Source: Micromonospora coerulea
GTDB taxonomy: Bacteria > Actinomycetota > Actinomycetes > Mycobacteriales > Micromonosporaceae
Assembly: GCF_016598485.1 (NCBI RefSeq)
Contig: NZ_JAEMUW010000007.1
Coordinates: forward strand, 62,001-126,000
Direction of reading: 5' to 3'
DNA length: 64,000 nucleotides
Shown here in pieces: positions 51,020 through 59,486 of the stretch. The notes beneath the pieces were generated by a model. The model was not told where the DNA came from. It ran no database searches and saw nothing but the letters and a program-made list of their open reading frames with translations. The number at the start of each line of letters is the position of its first letter. The stretch's first letter is position 1. The position numbers and the translations under genes were made by a program.

Positions 51020-51954
51020 ACCTCACCGAGCTCGGCTACGTCGCCGGCTGGCGCCTGGTCCGCGCCCTGCCCCGGCCCGTCGTGGCCGCGGCCTTCCGGG
51101 TGGGCGCCGACCGCGCCGCCCGCAACCCCGGCGGCGGTACGGCCCGACTCCGCGCCAACCTGCGCCGGGTGGTCGGCCCCGACGTGCCCGAGGCCGAGCT
51201 GGACGACCTGGTCCGGCGCGGCCGGCGCTCGTACGCCCGGTACTGGATGGAGGCGTTCCGGCTGCCCGCCCTGAGCCGGGCCCAGATCCTCGCCGGGTTC
51301 CGTCTCGACGGGGCGGAGAAGCTGGCCGCCGACGTGGCCGCCCGCCGGGGTGCGGTGGTGGCGCTGCCGCACGCCGGCAACTGGGACGCGGCCGGCGCCT
51401 GGGTGGCGGCGACCGGCTGGCCGATCACCACCGTCGCCGAGCGACTCAAGCCGGAGAGCGTGTTCGAGCGGTTCGTCGCCTTCCGGGAGGGCCTGGGCAT
51501 GGAGATCCTGCCCACCCACGGCGGCGCCCGGCCGGCCTTCGACGTGCTGGAGGACCGGGTCCGGGCCGGCGCGGTGGTGCCGCTGCTGGCCGACCGGGAC
51601 CTGTCCGCCCGGGGGGTGGAGGTCGACTTCTTCGGCGGCCGTACCCGGATGCCGGCCGGGCCGGCCCTGCTGGCGATCCGCACCGGCGCGCCGCTCTACG
51701 TCGCCTCGCTGTGGTACGAGTCGGACGCCGCGTGCGCCGCCATCGAGGGACCGCTGGCGCTGCCCGACCCGGACAGCGCGCCGCTGGACGAGCGGGTCCG
51801 GCTCGTCACCCAGCGGATTGCCGACGGTCTGGCGGCGGGCATCGCCCGGCATCCGGAAGACTGGCACATGTTGCAGCGGATGTGGCTGGACCCGAGGGCG
51901 ACGACCGACGGCGGGACCGCGGCGGCGCCGCCGGCCACCACCGGGACGATCTGA
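51016..51954 (+). CDS. Phosphatidylinositol mannoside acyltransferase (PatA-like)
   Basis: 312 residues, GTG start overlapping the pgsA stop. The LPLAT-type acyltransferase motif His-x4-Asp is HAGNWD in VVALPHAGNWDAAGAW. The HGGARPAFDVL, VPLLADRDLSARGVEVDFFGG and FTP-like RMPAGPALLAIRTGAPLY segments match lauroyl/PIM acyltransferases. It would acylate the mannose of PIM1/PIM2 at the inner membrane face. Located between pgsA and pimA as in mycobacteria. Confidence 0.9.
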   Translation: MNLTELGYVAGWRLVRALPRPVVAAAFRVGADRAARNPGGGTARLRANLRRVVGPDVPEAELDDLVRRGRRSYARYWMEAFRLPALSRAQILAGFRLDGAEKLAADVAARRGAVVALPHAGNWDAAGAWVAATGWPITTVAERLKPESVFERFVAFREGLGMEILPTHGGARPAFDVLEDRVRAGAVVPLLADRDLSARGVEVDFFGGRTRMPAGPALLAIRTGAPLYVASLWYESDAACAAIEGPLALPDPDSAPLDERVRLVTQRIADGLAAGIARHPEDWHMLQRMWLDPRATTDGGTAAAPPATTGTI

Positions 51955-52025
51955 GGAGGGCGCCGCGGTGACCGCGAGGAGTGCAGCGCAGCCGAGCCCC
52001 GCAGGCGCGAACGAAGGACACTGAC

Positions 52026-53186
52026 GTGCGGATCGGCATCGTGTGCCCGTACTCCTTCGACGTTCCAGGCGGGGTGCAGAACCATGTCATGGACCTGGCC
52101 GAGGCGCTGATCGGGCTGGGGCACCAGGTGAGCGTGCTCGCCCCGGCGGACGAGGACTCGCCCCTGCCGCCGTACGTGGTCTCGGCGGGCCGGGCGGTGC
52201 CGCTGCCGTACAACGGGTCGGTGGCCCGGATCGCGTTCGGGCCGGTCTCCACCACTCGGGTGCGGCGGTGGATCAACCGGGGCGACTTCGACGTGCTGCA
52301 CGTGCACGAGCCGCTGACCCCCAGCCTGTCCATGCTCGCCGTGCTCTGCGCGCGCGGCCCGGTGGTGGCCACCTTCCACACCGCGATGACCCGCTCGCGG
52401 GTGCTCTCCGCCGCGCAGGGGGTGCTGCAGATCCTGCTGGAGCGGATCACCGCCCGGATCGCGGTCAGCGCCCTCGCGCGGAAGGTGCAGGTCGAGCACA
52501 TGGACGGCGGCGCGGTGGAGATTCCCAACGGGGTCGCCGTGGCGAAGTTCGCCGGGGTCGACCCGTTGCCCGGCTGGCCGGGGGAGTGCGGTCCGGGCAC
52601 CGGCGGCGCGCTCGGTTTCCTGGGCCGGTTCACCGAGCCCCGCAAGGGCTTCCCGATCCTGCGCGACGCGTTCGTCGCGCTGGCCCGGCACCGCCCCGGG
52701 CTGCGCCTGCTGGTGGCCGGTCCGGGCGACCGGGACGACCTGTACGAGCGGTTCCCGGCCGAGCTGCGCGACCGGATCACCTTTCTCGGCCTGGTCTCCG
52801 AGGCGGACAAGGCGCGCATGCTGCGCTCCGTGCACCTCTACGTCGCGCCGAACACCGGCGGGGAATCCTTCGGGATGATCCTCACCGAGGCCCTCGCGGC
52901 CGGCACCACGGTGGTGGCCAGCGACCTGGACGCGTTCCGCCGGGTGCTGGACGGTGGCCGGGCCGGCCGGCTCTTCCCGACCGGCGATTCCGTCGGGCTG
53001 CACGCCGCCCTGGCCGAGCTGCTCGACGACGCCGACGGGCGGGCCGCCCTGACCGCCTGCGGCGACCAGGTGGTGGCGAATTTCGACTGGCCCGTGGTTG
53101 CCCGCCGCGTTCAGGAGGTATACGCAGCGGCGATCGAGGCCACCGACGGTCGGGTCATCGACCAGGAATGGGCGGAGATGGGCTGA
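52026..53186 (+). CDS. pimA: Phosphatidylinositol alpha-mannosyltransferase (PimA)
   Basis: 386 residues, GTG start. GT4: VRIGIVCPYSFDVPGGVQNHVMDLAEALIGLGHQVSVLAPAD at the N terminus is typical of PimA; the lipid-binding amphipathic helix region lies at VSTTRVRRWINRG; GFLGRFTEPRKGFPIL and the Glu-x7-Glu NTGGESFGMILTEALAAGTTVV form the GDP-mannose site. It adds the first mannose to phosphatidylinositol. The 71 bases after the acyltransferase hold no further gene. Confidence 0.93.
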   Translation: MRIGIVCPYSFDVPGGVQNHVMDLAEALIGLGHQVSVLAPADEDSPLPPYVVSAGRAVPLPYNGSVARIAFGPVSTTRVRRWINRGDFDVLHVHEPLTPSLSMLAVLCARGPVVATFHTAMTRSRVLSAAQGVLQILLERITARIAVSALARKVQVEHMDGGAVEIPNGVAVAKFAGVDPLPGWPGECGPGTGGALGFLGRFTEPRKGFPILRDAFVALARHRPGLRLLVAGPGDRDDLYERFPAELRDRITFLGLVSEADKARMLRSVHLYVAPNTGGESFGMILTEALAAGTTVVASDLDAFRRVLDGGRAGRLFPTGDSVGLHAALAELLDDADGRAALTACGDQVVANFDWPVVARRVQEVYAAAIEATDGRVIDQEWAEMG

Positions 53187-53263
53187 ACTGTGGGGCCGGC
53201 GGGGCCGGTGTGACCAGCGTGGCGGCCGCGGCCGCGCCGAACCGGGCGGGAACGGAGCAGCAC

Positions 53264-53269
53264 TACGAT
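53264..53269 (+). promoter_or_regulatory. Leaderless -10 box (TACGAT)
   Basis: TACGAT ends 7 bases before ATG 53277; an in-frame ATG at 53268 lies inside the box and is rejected as start. Confidence 0.45.
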
Positions 53270-53276
53270 GCCGGGC

Positions 53277-53771
53277 ATGTGGTGGGTGGTGGGCACGGCC
53301 CTGGTCGTCGGGCTCGTCGCGGCGTACCTGATCTGGACGGCCGGCCGGGTGGAGCGCTTGCAGGCCCGCGCGGAGTCGGCGGCCCGGGCGCTCGACGCGC
53401 ACCTGCTGCGCCGCGCGGCGGCCGCGGCGGTCCTGGCCGAGCAACGGTTCGGCGTCGAGCTGTACGCGGCCGCCCGGATCGCCCTGGACGCGCCGCCCGA
53501 GGAACGGGAGGCGGCGGAGAACGACCTCACCCGGCAGCTGCGCGCGGTCGTCCTGGACCCGACCGACCCCGCCTGCGCGGCCGTGGTGGCGGCCAGCCGG
53601 CGGCTGGCGCTGGCCCGGCAGGTGCACACCGACCTGGTGCGGGACGCCCGGACGGCGCGCGGCCGTCCGCTGGTGCGTCTGTTGCGGATGGGACGCCGGC
53701 ACGAGTGGCCGCGCTACTTCGACGTCGACGACCCCACCCTCGCCGTCCCGGCGGACGTCACCACCGGCTGA
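53277..53771 (+). CDS. Membrane-anchored hypothetical protein downstream of pimA
   Basis: 164 residues starting MWWVVGTALVVGLVAAYLIWTAGRVERL: one N-terminal membrane helix followed by a long helical soluble domain (ARAESAARALDAHLLRRAAAAAVLAEQRFG ... AAVVAASRRLALARQVHTDLVRDARTARG) and a Trp-containing end. The LDAHLLRRA / LVRDAR pattern slightly resembles LemA-type helical proteins. Conserved at this place in related genomes as far as I recall; function unknown. Confidence 0.72.
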   Translation: MWWVVGTALVVGLVAAYLIWTAGRVERLQARAESAARALDAHLLRRAAAAAVLAEQRFGVELYAAARIALDAPPEEREAAENDLTRQLRAVVLDPTDPACAAVVAASRRLALARQVHTDLVRDARTARGRPLVRLLRMGRRHEWPRYFDVDDPTLAVPADVTTG

Positions 53772-53921
53772 CCGGTCGTGGACGCGCACAGCGGCCATGA
53801 TCAGGGGTGATGGGGGCCACAATGCAGGCCACCGTGGGTCTGATTGGCTGTCGGACCGCCGTTGACCCCGTCGTAACATTTCTGCCAGCCACCCCCGAGC
53901 ACGTCCAAGGAGCGATGACCC

Positions 53922-54839
53922 GTGCCCGAATCCACCTCCCCGAACGCCAACGCCACGCCCGTCGTCGGCACCGCCCGCGTCAAGCGGGGCATGGCCGAGA
54001 TGCTCAAGGGCGGCGTGATCATGGACGTGGTCACCGCCGAGCAGGCCAAGATCGCCGAGGATGCCGGCGCCGTCGCCGTCATGGCGCTGGAGCGGGTGCC
54101 CGCCGACATCCGCGCCCAGGGCGGGGTGTCCCGGATGAGCGACCCCGACATGATCGACAGCATCATCAACGCCGTCTCCATCCCGGTGATGGCCAAGGTC
54201 CGGATCGGCCACTTCGTCGAGGCGCAGATCCTCCAGTCGCTCGGCGTCGACTACATCGACGAGTCCGAGGTGCTGACCCCGGCCGACTACGCCAACCACA
54301 TCGACAAGTGGGCCTACACCGTCCCCTTCGTCTGCGGGGCGACCAACCTGGGCGAGGCGCTGCGCCGGATCACCGAGGGCGCGGCGATGATCCGCTCCAA
54401 GGGCGAGGCCGGCACCGGTGACGTCTCCAACGCCACCACCCACATGCGCAAGATCCGGCAGGAGATCCGCCGGCTGAGCTCGCTGCCGGAGGACGAGCTG
54501 TTCGTCGCCGCCAAGGAGCTCCAGGCGCCGTACGAGCTGGTCAAGGAGGTCGCCGCGACCGGCAAGCTGCCGGTGGTGCTCTTCACCGCGGGCGGCATCG
54601 CCACCCCGGCCGACGCCGCCATGATGATGCAGCTCGGCGCGGAGGGCGTCTTCGTCGGCTCCGGCATCTTCAAGTCGGGCAACCCGGCCCAGCGCGCCGC
54701 CGCGATCGTCAAGGCCACCACCTTCCACGACGACCCGGACGTGCTGGCCAAGGTCTCCCGCGGCCTGGGCGAGGCGATGGTCGGCATCAACGTCGACGAG
54801 ATCCCGCAGCCGCACCGGCTGGCCGAGCGCGGTTGGTGA
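53922..54839 (+). CDS. pdxS: Pyridoxal 5'-phosphate synthase subunit PdxS
   Basis: 305 residues, GTG start 8 bases after AAGGAG. It makes PLP from ribose 5-phosphate, glyceraldehyde 3-phosphate and ammonia from PdxT. The catalytic lysines lie in [22 protein letters not shown] (region of the first Lys) and [34 protein letters not shown] and [32 protein letters not shown] are family-specific. Next to pdxT with a 4-base gap. A TAACAT -10-like box lies at 53874. Confidence 0.97.
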   Translation: MPESTSPNANATPVVGTARVKRGMAEMLKGGVIMDVVTAEQAKIAEDAGAVAVMALERVPADIRAQGGVSRMSDPDMIDSIINAVSIPVMAKVRIGHFVEAQILQSLGVDYIDESEVLTPADYANHIDKWAYTVPFVCGATNLGEALRRITEGAAMIRSKGEAGTGDVSNATTHMRKIRQEIRRLSSLPEDELFVAAKELQAPYELVKEVAATGKLPVVLFTAGGIATPADAAMMMQLGAEGVFVGSGIFKSGNPAQRAAAIVKATTFHDDPDVLAKVSRGLGEAMVGINVDEIPQPHRLAERGW

Positions 54840-54843
54840 GCGC

Positions 54844-55449
54844 ATGAGCGACACGCCGACGATCGGGGTGCTGGCGCTCCAGGGCGACGTGCGCGAGCAC
54901 GTGGCGGCCCTGGCCGGGGCCGGCGCCGACGCCCGCCCGGTACGCCGTCCGGCCGAGCTGGACGCCGTCGACGGGCTGGTCATCCCCGGCGGCGAGTCCA
55001 CCACCATCAGCAAGCTCGCCGACATCTTCGAGATGCGCGAGCCGATCGACAAGCGGATCGCCGGCGGCATGCCGGTCTACGGGTCCTGCGCCGGCATGAT
55101 CATGTTGGCCACCGAGGTCCTGGACGGCCGGCCCGACCAGCGCGGTTTCGCCGGCATCGAGATGACGGTGCGGCGCAACGCGTTCGGCCGGCAGGTCGAC
55201 TCGTTCGAGGCGCCGGTGGCGATCACCGGGGTCGAGGGCGAACCGTTCCACGCCGTGTTCATCCGGGCCCCGTGGGTCGAGCGGATCGGTGCGGGCGTCG
55301 AGGTGCTGGGCCGGGTCACCGACGGGCCGGCCGCCGACCGGATCGTCGCGGTCCGGCAGGGCAACCTGGTCGCCACCTCGTTCCACCCGGAGCTCACCGG
55401 TGACCTGCGGCTGCACCGCTACTTCGTGGAGCTGGTCCGCGCCGCCTGA
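54844..55449 (+). CDS. pdxT: Pyridoxal 5'-phosphate synthase glutaminase subunit PdxT
   Basis: 201 residues. Class I glutamine amidotransferase triad: Cys in [12 protein letters not shown] (near residue 80), His and Glu in SFHPELTGD near the end; [14 protein letters not shown] binds glutamine. It provides ammonia to PdxS in the 12+12 complex. The gene is 4 bases after pdxS and is followed by a hairpin. Confidence 0.97.
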   Translation: MSDTPTIGVLALQGDVREHVAALAGAGADARPVRRPAELDAVDGLVIPGGESTTISKLADIFEMREPIDKRIAGGMPVYGSCAGMIMLATEVLDGRPDQRGFAGIEMTVRRNAFGRQVDSFEAPVAITGVEGEPFHAVFIRAPWVERIGAGVEVLGRVTDGPAADRIVAVRQGNLVATSFHPELTGDLRLHRYFVELVRAA

Positions 55450-55460
55450 GGGGTCCGGAC

Positions 55461-55489
55461 GGGCCCTCCTCCTGTTGGGAGGAGGGCCC
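55461..55489 (+). terminator. Hairpin after pdxST
   Basis: A perfect 12-bp stem (55461-55472 with 55478-55489), loop TGTTG; no U-run. Confidence 0.65.
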
Positions 55490-55666
55490 ACTCCACGTTC
55501 GGTCGGTGCGCGTGTGACACCGCCGGCCGGGACCTCGGTAGGATTGCCGCGGTTCGGCAGGGCCCCTGGCCCGCCGCAGCCCTCCATCCGACCGGCCGCC
55601 GGTCCAGGCGGTGGAGCTGGCGCGGACAGTCGACGCAGGGCGTGAGTCAACAGACGGAGGTATGAG

Positions 55667-56416
55667 ATGTCCGGCCACTCAAAGTGGGCGACCACCAAGC
55701 ACAAGAAGGCCGTCATCGACGCCAAGCGCGGCAAGATGTTCGCCAAGCTGATCAAGAACGTCGAGGTCGCGGCGCGAACCGGCGGCGGCGACCCGGCCGG
55801 CAACCCGACGCTCTACGACGCCATCCAGAAGGCCAAGAAGAGCTCCGTCCCGAACGACAACATCGACCGCGCGGTCAAGCGGGGCTCCGGCCTGGAGGCC
55901 GGCGGCGCCGACTGGCAGACGATCATGTACGAGGGCTACGGCCCGAACGGCGTGGCGATGCTGATCGAGTGCCTGACCGACAACCGCAACCGGGCGGCGA
56001 CCGAGGTCCGGACCGCGCTGACCCGCAACGGCGGCTCGCTCGCCGACGCCGGTTCGGTGTCGTACATGTTCTCCCGCAAGGGCGTGGTGATCGTCCCCAA
56101 GCCGGGCACCACCGAGGACGACGTGATGATGGCGGTCCTCGACGCGGGTGCCGAGGAGGTCAACGACCTCGGTGAGGCGTACGAGGTGGTCTCCGAGCCG
56201 ACCGACCTGATCCCGGTCCGCACCGCCCTGCAGGACGCCGGCATCGAGTACGAGTCGGCCGAGTCGTCCCTCCTCCCCAGCATGAACGTGCCGCTCGACG
56301 AGGAGGGCGCGCGGAAGATCTTCAAGCTGATCGACGCGCTCGAGGACTGCGACGACGTGCAGAACGTCTACGCGAACTTCGACGTCAGCGACGAGATCAT
56401 GGCCGCTGTCGGCTGA
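55667..56416 (+). CDS. YebC/PmpR family protein
   Basis: 249 residues, ATG behind GGAGG. N terminus [40 protein letters not shown] is the family signature; then [23 protein letters not shown], and [31 protein letters not shown]. The family has been described both as a transcription factor and as a translation factor that relieves polyproline stalling. In most actinobacteria ruvC follows at once; here a disturbed region follows, with a second copy of the YebC C-terminal end at 57587-57631. Confidence 0.95.
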   Translation: MSGHSKWATTKHKKAVIDAKRGKMFAKLIKNVEVAARTGGGDPAGNPTLYDAIQKAKKSSVPNDNIDRAVKRGSGLEAGGADWQTIMYEGYGPNGVAMLIECLTDNRNRAATEVRTALTRNGGSLADAGSVSYMFSRKGVVIVPKPGTTEDDVMMAVLDAGAEEVNDLGEAYEVVSEPTDLIPVRTALQDAGIEYESAESSLLPSMNVPLDEEGARKIFKLIDALEDCDDVQNVYANFDVSDEIMAAVG

Positions 56417-56516
56417 GGCCGCCTCGCCCCGTCGAGCCGATCAAGGCATTGGCTCGGCGGCGCGCATCCGTATCTGTGCGCCTCGTCGCCGGTCCTACTG
56501 AACCAACCCCGCGCGA

Positions 56517-56735
56517 TCAGTCGCGTTTCGCGCGCTCGGCGACGGCTGGCAGGGCCCGCACGAACGAGGCGAGGCTCTTGTACGGTTCACCGCCTAGGAC
56601 CCGCGCGGCCAGCCCGAACGGGAACGCGGTCACCCGGAGCGCCGAGACCGCCGGGACCCCGGGTGACGTTTCATGTTCGACCCACTCGCCACGATAGGCC
56701 CGGATGACCACTTTTCCGATGTAGGCGCCGATCAA
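56517..56735 (-). pseudogene. 3' fragment of a hypothetical gene
   Basis: About 72 residues from a TTG: LIGAYIGKVVIRAYRGEWVEHE, then GVPAVSALRVTAFPFGLAARVLGGEPYKSLASFVRALP. It reads like the C-terminal half of a family with a GAYxGEVxxRxxGGxW motif, whose N-terminal half is missing. The frame is the same as that of the upstream gene ending at 56745 and separated from it only by that stop and three codons, as if two broken genes were joined. No ribosome site is seen. Confidence 0.45.
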
Positions 56736-56744
56736 CTGGGGCGG

Positions 56745-57494
56745 TCAGGGGCCGCGTTCCACCTTCAACCACCAGTCCGCCTTCCCGAGCAGGCCGACGA
56801 CCACGACGCTGGACTCGCGGCCGGCGTCCACCGAGACGCAGCGGCTGCCGTAATCGAAATCGGCGACGGCGGTCAGGATGCCGGTCACCGGCCGGCAGTC
56901 CGCGCTCCAGCCGTGCGACCGCAGCACCGACCTGACCTCCTCCGGTGACCGGGCCGTCCGGATGACGACCTGCCGGTCGCACAGTGCCCCGTTCGTGCCG
57001 CAGTCGGTCCGGCCCCCGTCGGCGACGCGCAGTCCGGACGTCAGCGGGGCGGCGTCGCCGATCGGGATCTGCACCTGGTTGCCGATCAGATTCCGCTGGA
57101 AGGCGCCGTAGCCGAGGGAGACGGCCAGGAGTGCCGAGAGCCCTCCGACCACCTGCCACCGCCAGGCGCGGGCCAGGCCCGTCGCCGCGAGGCACATGGC
57201 GACGCCGACCGTGACGTACGGCAGCAGCCAGTCGACGGCCGGTGCCGCCGGCCCGTGGCCGAGGACCACCCGCGAGGTCACCAGGCTGGCGAGCAGCACG
57301 GCCAGCAGCAGCGCCGAGACCGCCCAGCCCCAGGTGGGCGTGGGCGCGGCGGACGCCCAGAGCAGCGGCGCGGCGAGTACGACGCCGGCGATCACCAGGG
57401 CCTAGGGCCTGCTGTCGCTGGGCCACCGGTCCACCAGAGTCAGTACGACCACGACGGAGATGTCCGCCAGGGCAAGGTTGTACCGCCACCTCAT
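56745..57494 (-). pseudogene. Membrane protein gene with in-frame amber codon
   Basis: From ATG 57494, preceded by GGGGGTGAGG, the frame reads MRWRYNLALADISVVVVLTL and continues VDRWPSDSRP, then TAG (57404-57402), then ALVIAGVVLAAPLLWASA and an intact remainder to the TGA at 56745. The rest has five more hydrophobic helices and a soluble end with paired cysteines (TDCGTNGALCDR, SADCRP, GSRC). The first 30 residues look like a natural first helix, so the TAG probably breaks a once whole gene of about 249 codons. An internal GTG at 57395 could still give 216 residues. Confidence 0.55.
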
Positions 57495-57586
57495 CGCCTC
57501 ACCCCCGATCCGTGCGAGGCATGGTAGCGACCGCCGATTTAACGCCGCCGATGGTAGGGCCGTTTCCCGGCAGTTGTCACTGTCCC

Positions 57587-57631
57587 CACTTCGACGTCTC
57601 CGACGACGTGATGCCCGCCGTCGACGCCTGA
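57587..57631 (+). pseudogene. Remnant of a YebC-like gene 3' end
   Basis: The frame ends HFDVSDDVMPAVDA and TGA. The intact YebC at 56416 ends [13 protein letters not shown]; eight of twelve aligned residues agree, and a VDA end is common in actinobacterial YebC. Upstream of the His the similarity stops. It looks like a displaced or duplicated 3' end about 1.2 kb downstream of yebC. Confidence 0.5.
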
Positions 57632-57676
57632 TCCGGCCGCCCGCTCACCGCTGTGGCGGCCGGGTGTGCGTCACGG

Positions 57677-57753
57677 ACGCTGTGGAGCTGATGTCGTAGC
57701 CGAATCACCCGGTACCGCCGGCTGATTCGTTCACGACATCAGCTCCACAGCGT
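57677..57753. repeat. 77-bp inverted repeat, REP/MITE-like
   Basis: Perfect 21-bp arms (57677-57697 and 57733-57753) around a 35-base centre that holds a second inverted repeat CGAATCA/TGATTCG (57701-57707, 57723-57729) and the palindrome CGGTACCG. The whole would fold into one long hairpin. Both strands read DAVELMS and a stop in the same relative frame. No transposase is nearby. It resembles repeated extragenic palindromes; whether other copies exist cannot be seen here. Confidence 0.8.
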
Positions 57754-57803
57754 CTGGTGCGAGCATCCACTCCCGCCACCGCGCAGCACCGCCACCAGGC
57801 CGT

Positions 57804-57857
57804 AGCCCGCGGCGCCTCGGCAGCCCGCGGCGCCTCGGCAGCCCGCGGCGCCTCGGC
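57804..57857. repeat. Three tandem copies of an 18-bp unit
   Basis: AGCCCGCGGCGCCTCGGC is repeated three times without gaps (57804-57821, 57822-57839, 57840-57857), just upstream of the acetyltransferase promoter. The stretch 57495-57670 to its left shows only the YebC-like remnant and a weak hairpin (57632-57662). Confidence 0.85.
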
Positions 57858-57901
57858 GGCATCGCGGCGAAACCGGGCTGACCGGCCGCCTCGGGTGGCC
57901 G

Positions 57902-57907
57902 TACCCT
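57902..57907 (+). promoter_or_regulatory. Leaderless -10 box (TACCCT)
   Basis: TACCCT ends 6 bases before ATG 57914. Confidence 0.5.
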
Positions 57908-57913
57908 GCCGGG

Positions 57914-58483
57914 ATGCTCCTGCCCGACCTCCCGCTCCGGACCGACCGCCTCGACCTGCGGCTCTTCACCGCCGACGACTTCGCCGCCCTGCACGCCTAC
58001 CAGTCCCGTGCCGACGTCACCCGCTACCTCTACTTCCCGCCGAACGACGAGGCGGCCAGCCGGGAGGCGCTGGCCCGCAAGCGCGCTCGCGTGGCGCTGC
58101 GCGCGCCGGGCGACGTGCTCAACCTGGCCATCGTGGTCCGGGCGACCGGCGAGCTGGTCGGCGACGTGCTGCTGATCTGGACCAGCGCCGAGCACCGGCA
58201 GGGCGAGATCGGGTACGTGCTGCACCCGGACCACACCGGCCACGGGTACGCCACCGAGGCGGCCCGGGAGCTGCTGCGGCTCGGCTTCGACGGGCTCGGC
58301 CTGCATCGGATCGTCGGCCGGCTGGACGCCCGCAACGCCGCCTCGGCCCGGGTGCTGACCCGGCTCGGCATGCGCCACGAGGCCCACCTGGTGCAGAACG
58401 AGTTCGTCAAGGGGGAGTGGGTCGACGAGGCGGTGTACGCGCTGCTGGCCCAGGAGTGGCGGGTGGGCCGGACCGCCGGCTGA
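57914..58483 (+). CDS. GNAT family acetyltransferase (RimJ/RimL-type)
   Basis: 189 residues. LRTDRLDLRLFTADDFAALHAYQSRADVTRYLYFPP starts the RimJ-like fold; GEIGYVLHPDHTGHGYATEAARELLRLGFDGLGLHRI has the acetyl-CoA loop (HTGHGYATEA) and ARNAASARVLTRLGMRHEAHLVQNEFVKGEWVDEAVYALL closes it. It probably acetylates a protein N terminus or a small amine; the target is unknown. Leaderless promoter; ends at a strong hairpin. Confidence 0.9.
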   Translation: MLLPDLPLRTDRLDLRLFTADDFAALHAYQSRADVTRYLYFPPNDEAASREALARKRARVALRAPGDVLNLAIVVRATGELVGDVLLIWTSAEHRQGEIGYVLHPDHTGHGYATEAARELLRLGFDGLGLHRIVGRLDARNAASARVLTRLGMRHEAHLVQNEFVKGEWVDEAVYALLAQEWRVGRTAG

Positions 58484-58489
58484 CCGGCC

Positions 58490-58526
58490 GGTCCGGCCCG
58501 GCGCCCCGTGCGCGCCGGGCCGGACC
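58490..58526. terminator. Bidirectional hairpin terminator
   Basis: A perfect 15-bp stem (58490-58504 with 58512-58526) and a 7-base loop between the convergent acetyltransferase and permease-prefix genes. Confidence 0.75.
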
Positions 58527-58535
58527 GAGACTGCG

Positions 58536-59486
58536 TCAGGCGTGGTGGCGCCGGGCCTTCACGATGCTGTCGGCGACGTCCCAGACCGTGATCGCGGCGA
58601 CGACCACGACCGTGACCCGGGCGACGGTGTCGAGGTGTCCGTCCATGCGCAGCCACTCGAACCGCTGCACCAGCTCCCGGTTGAGCAGCCGGTCGGTGAG
58701 CAGCAGGACGATGACCGGCACCGCGAACGCCAGGTCGAGGGCGGCGTTCACCGCCACGAGCGGCCAGGTCCATCGCCCGGCCCGGTACTTGGCGACCTCC
58801 AGCACCAGGCTGGCCACGAGCACGGCCGCGAGGACCGGCAGCCACGAGCTCCAGAGCGCCGGGTCGAGGAGCGGGACGCGGTCGCCGTCGGTGTCGGAGA
58901 CCCAGGGCTGGAAGTGTTGCCAGGGCAGGAAGGCGAGGGTGAGCAGCAGCATCGCCACCGACGCGCAGGTGTCGATGAGCCGCACGTCCCGCTCCGCCGG
59001 ACCCTCCGGGAGTTGGTCGACGCTCCACTCGGGCAGGTTGAGCGAGGTGTCGGTCCGTTCCAGGACCGCGAAGCCCAGGGTGACCCAGAAGGCGATCTGC
59101 ACCGCCGTCTGGAACGCGCTGCTGATGCCCACGCCGACCGCCCGGCCGGGGTCGTCGCCGACGGTCGCCTCGAGCACGCCCACCACGACGCCGACGGTGC
59201 CGGGCACGGTAGCCAGCATCAGCCGCAGCAACCGCTGCCAGACCAGGTAGTACGTCGGGCCGATGAGCTGGAGCCGGCGGTCGGCGTACCGGGCGGCCAG
59301 CCGCTCCGGCTGGCCCAGGTCGGTGAGCACCTCGCGTTCGGCGGCCTCGGCGTCCTGCCCGGCGCCGGTCCGGTCGTCGATCATGTCCTCGATGGCGGCG
59401 CGCAGCTCGGAGGCGAGCTCGGCGCGGCGGGGCGCCGGCACCGCCCGCAGGGTGGCGGCGAGGTAGCGGTCGGTCAGGGAACTCAT
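58536..59486 (-). CDS. Permease-prefix-domain membrane protein
   Basis: 316 residues. Residues 1-75 are a permease-prefix/DUF1700-like helical domain (LTDRYLAATLRAVPAPRRAELASELRAAIEDMIDDRTGAGQ ... LTDLGQPERLAARYADRR), followed by about six membrane helices. Its start overlaps the stop of the PadR gene by 4 bases. PadR plus permease-prefix membrane protein is a frequent pair; the membrane protein is the likely target of the regulator. Transported or sensed substance unknown. Confidence 0.82.
   Translation of the reverse strand: MSSLTDRYLAATLRAVPAPRRAELASELRAAIEDMIDDRTGAGQDAEAAEREVLTDLGQPERLAARYADRRLQLIGPTYYLVWQRLLRLMLATVPGTVGVVVGVLEATVGDDPGRAVGVGISSAFQTAVQIAFWVTLGFAVLERTDTSLNLPEWSVDQLPEGPAERDVRLIDTCASVAMLLLTLAFLPWQHFQPWVSDTDGDRVPLLDPALWSSWLPVLAAVLVASLVLEVAKYRAGRWTWPLVAVNAALDLAFAVPVIVLLLTDRLLNRELVQRFEWLRMDGHLDTVARVTVVVVAAITVWDVADSIVKARRHHA

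Noticed and set aside
51696..55070. 1124-codon minus-strand open frame
   Set aside because: Antisense to acyltransferase, pimA, pdxS and pdxT; an effect of high GC content.
57255..57631. Plus-strand frames across the decayed stretch as whole genes
   Set aside because: They are antisense to the interrupted membrane gene for most of their length; only the last 14 codons resemble a protein, the YebC end.
57677..57753. Inverted repeat as ends of an insertion sequence
   Set aside because: The arms are only 35 bases apart and no transposase or target duplication is visible.
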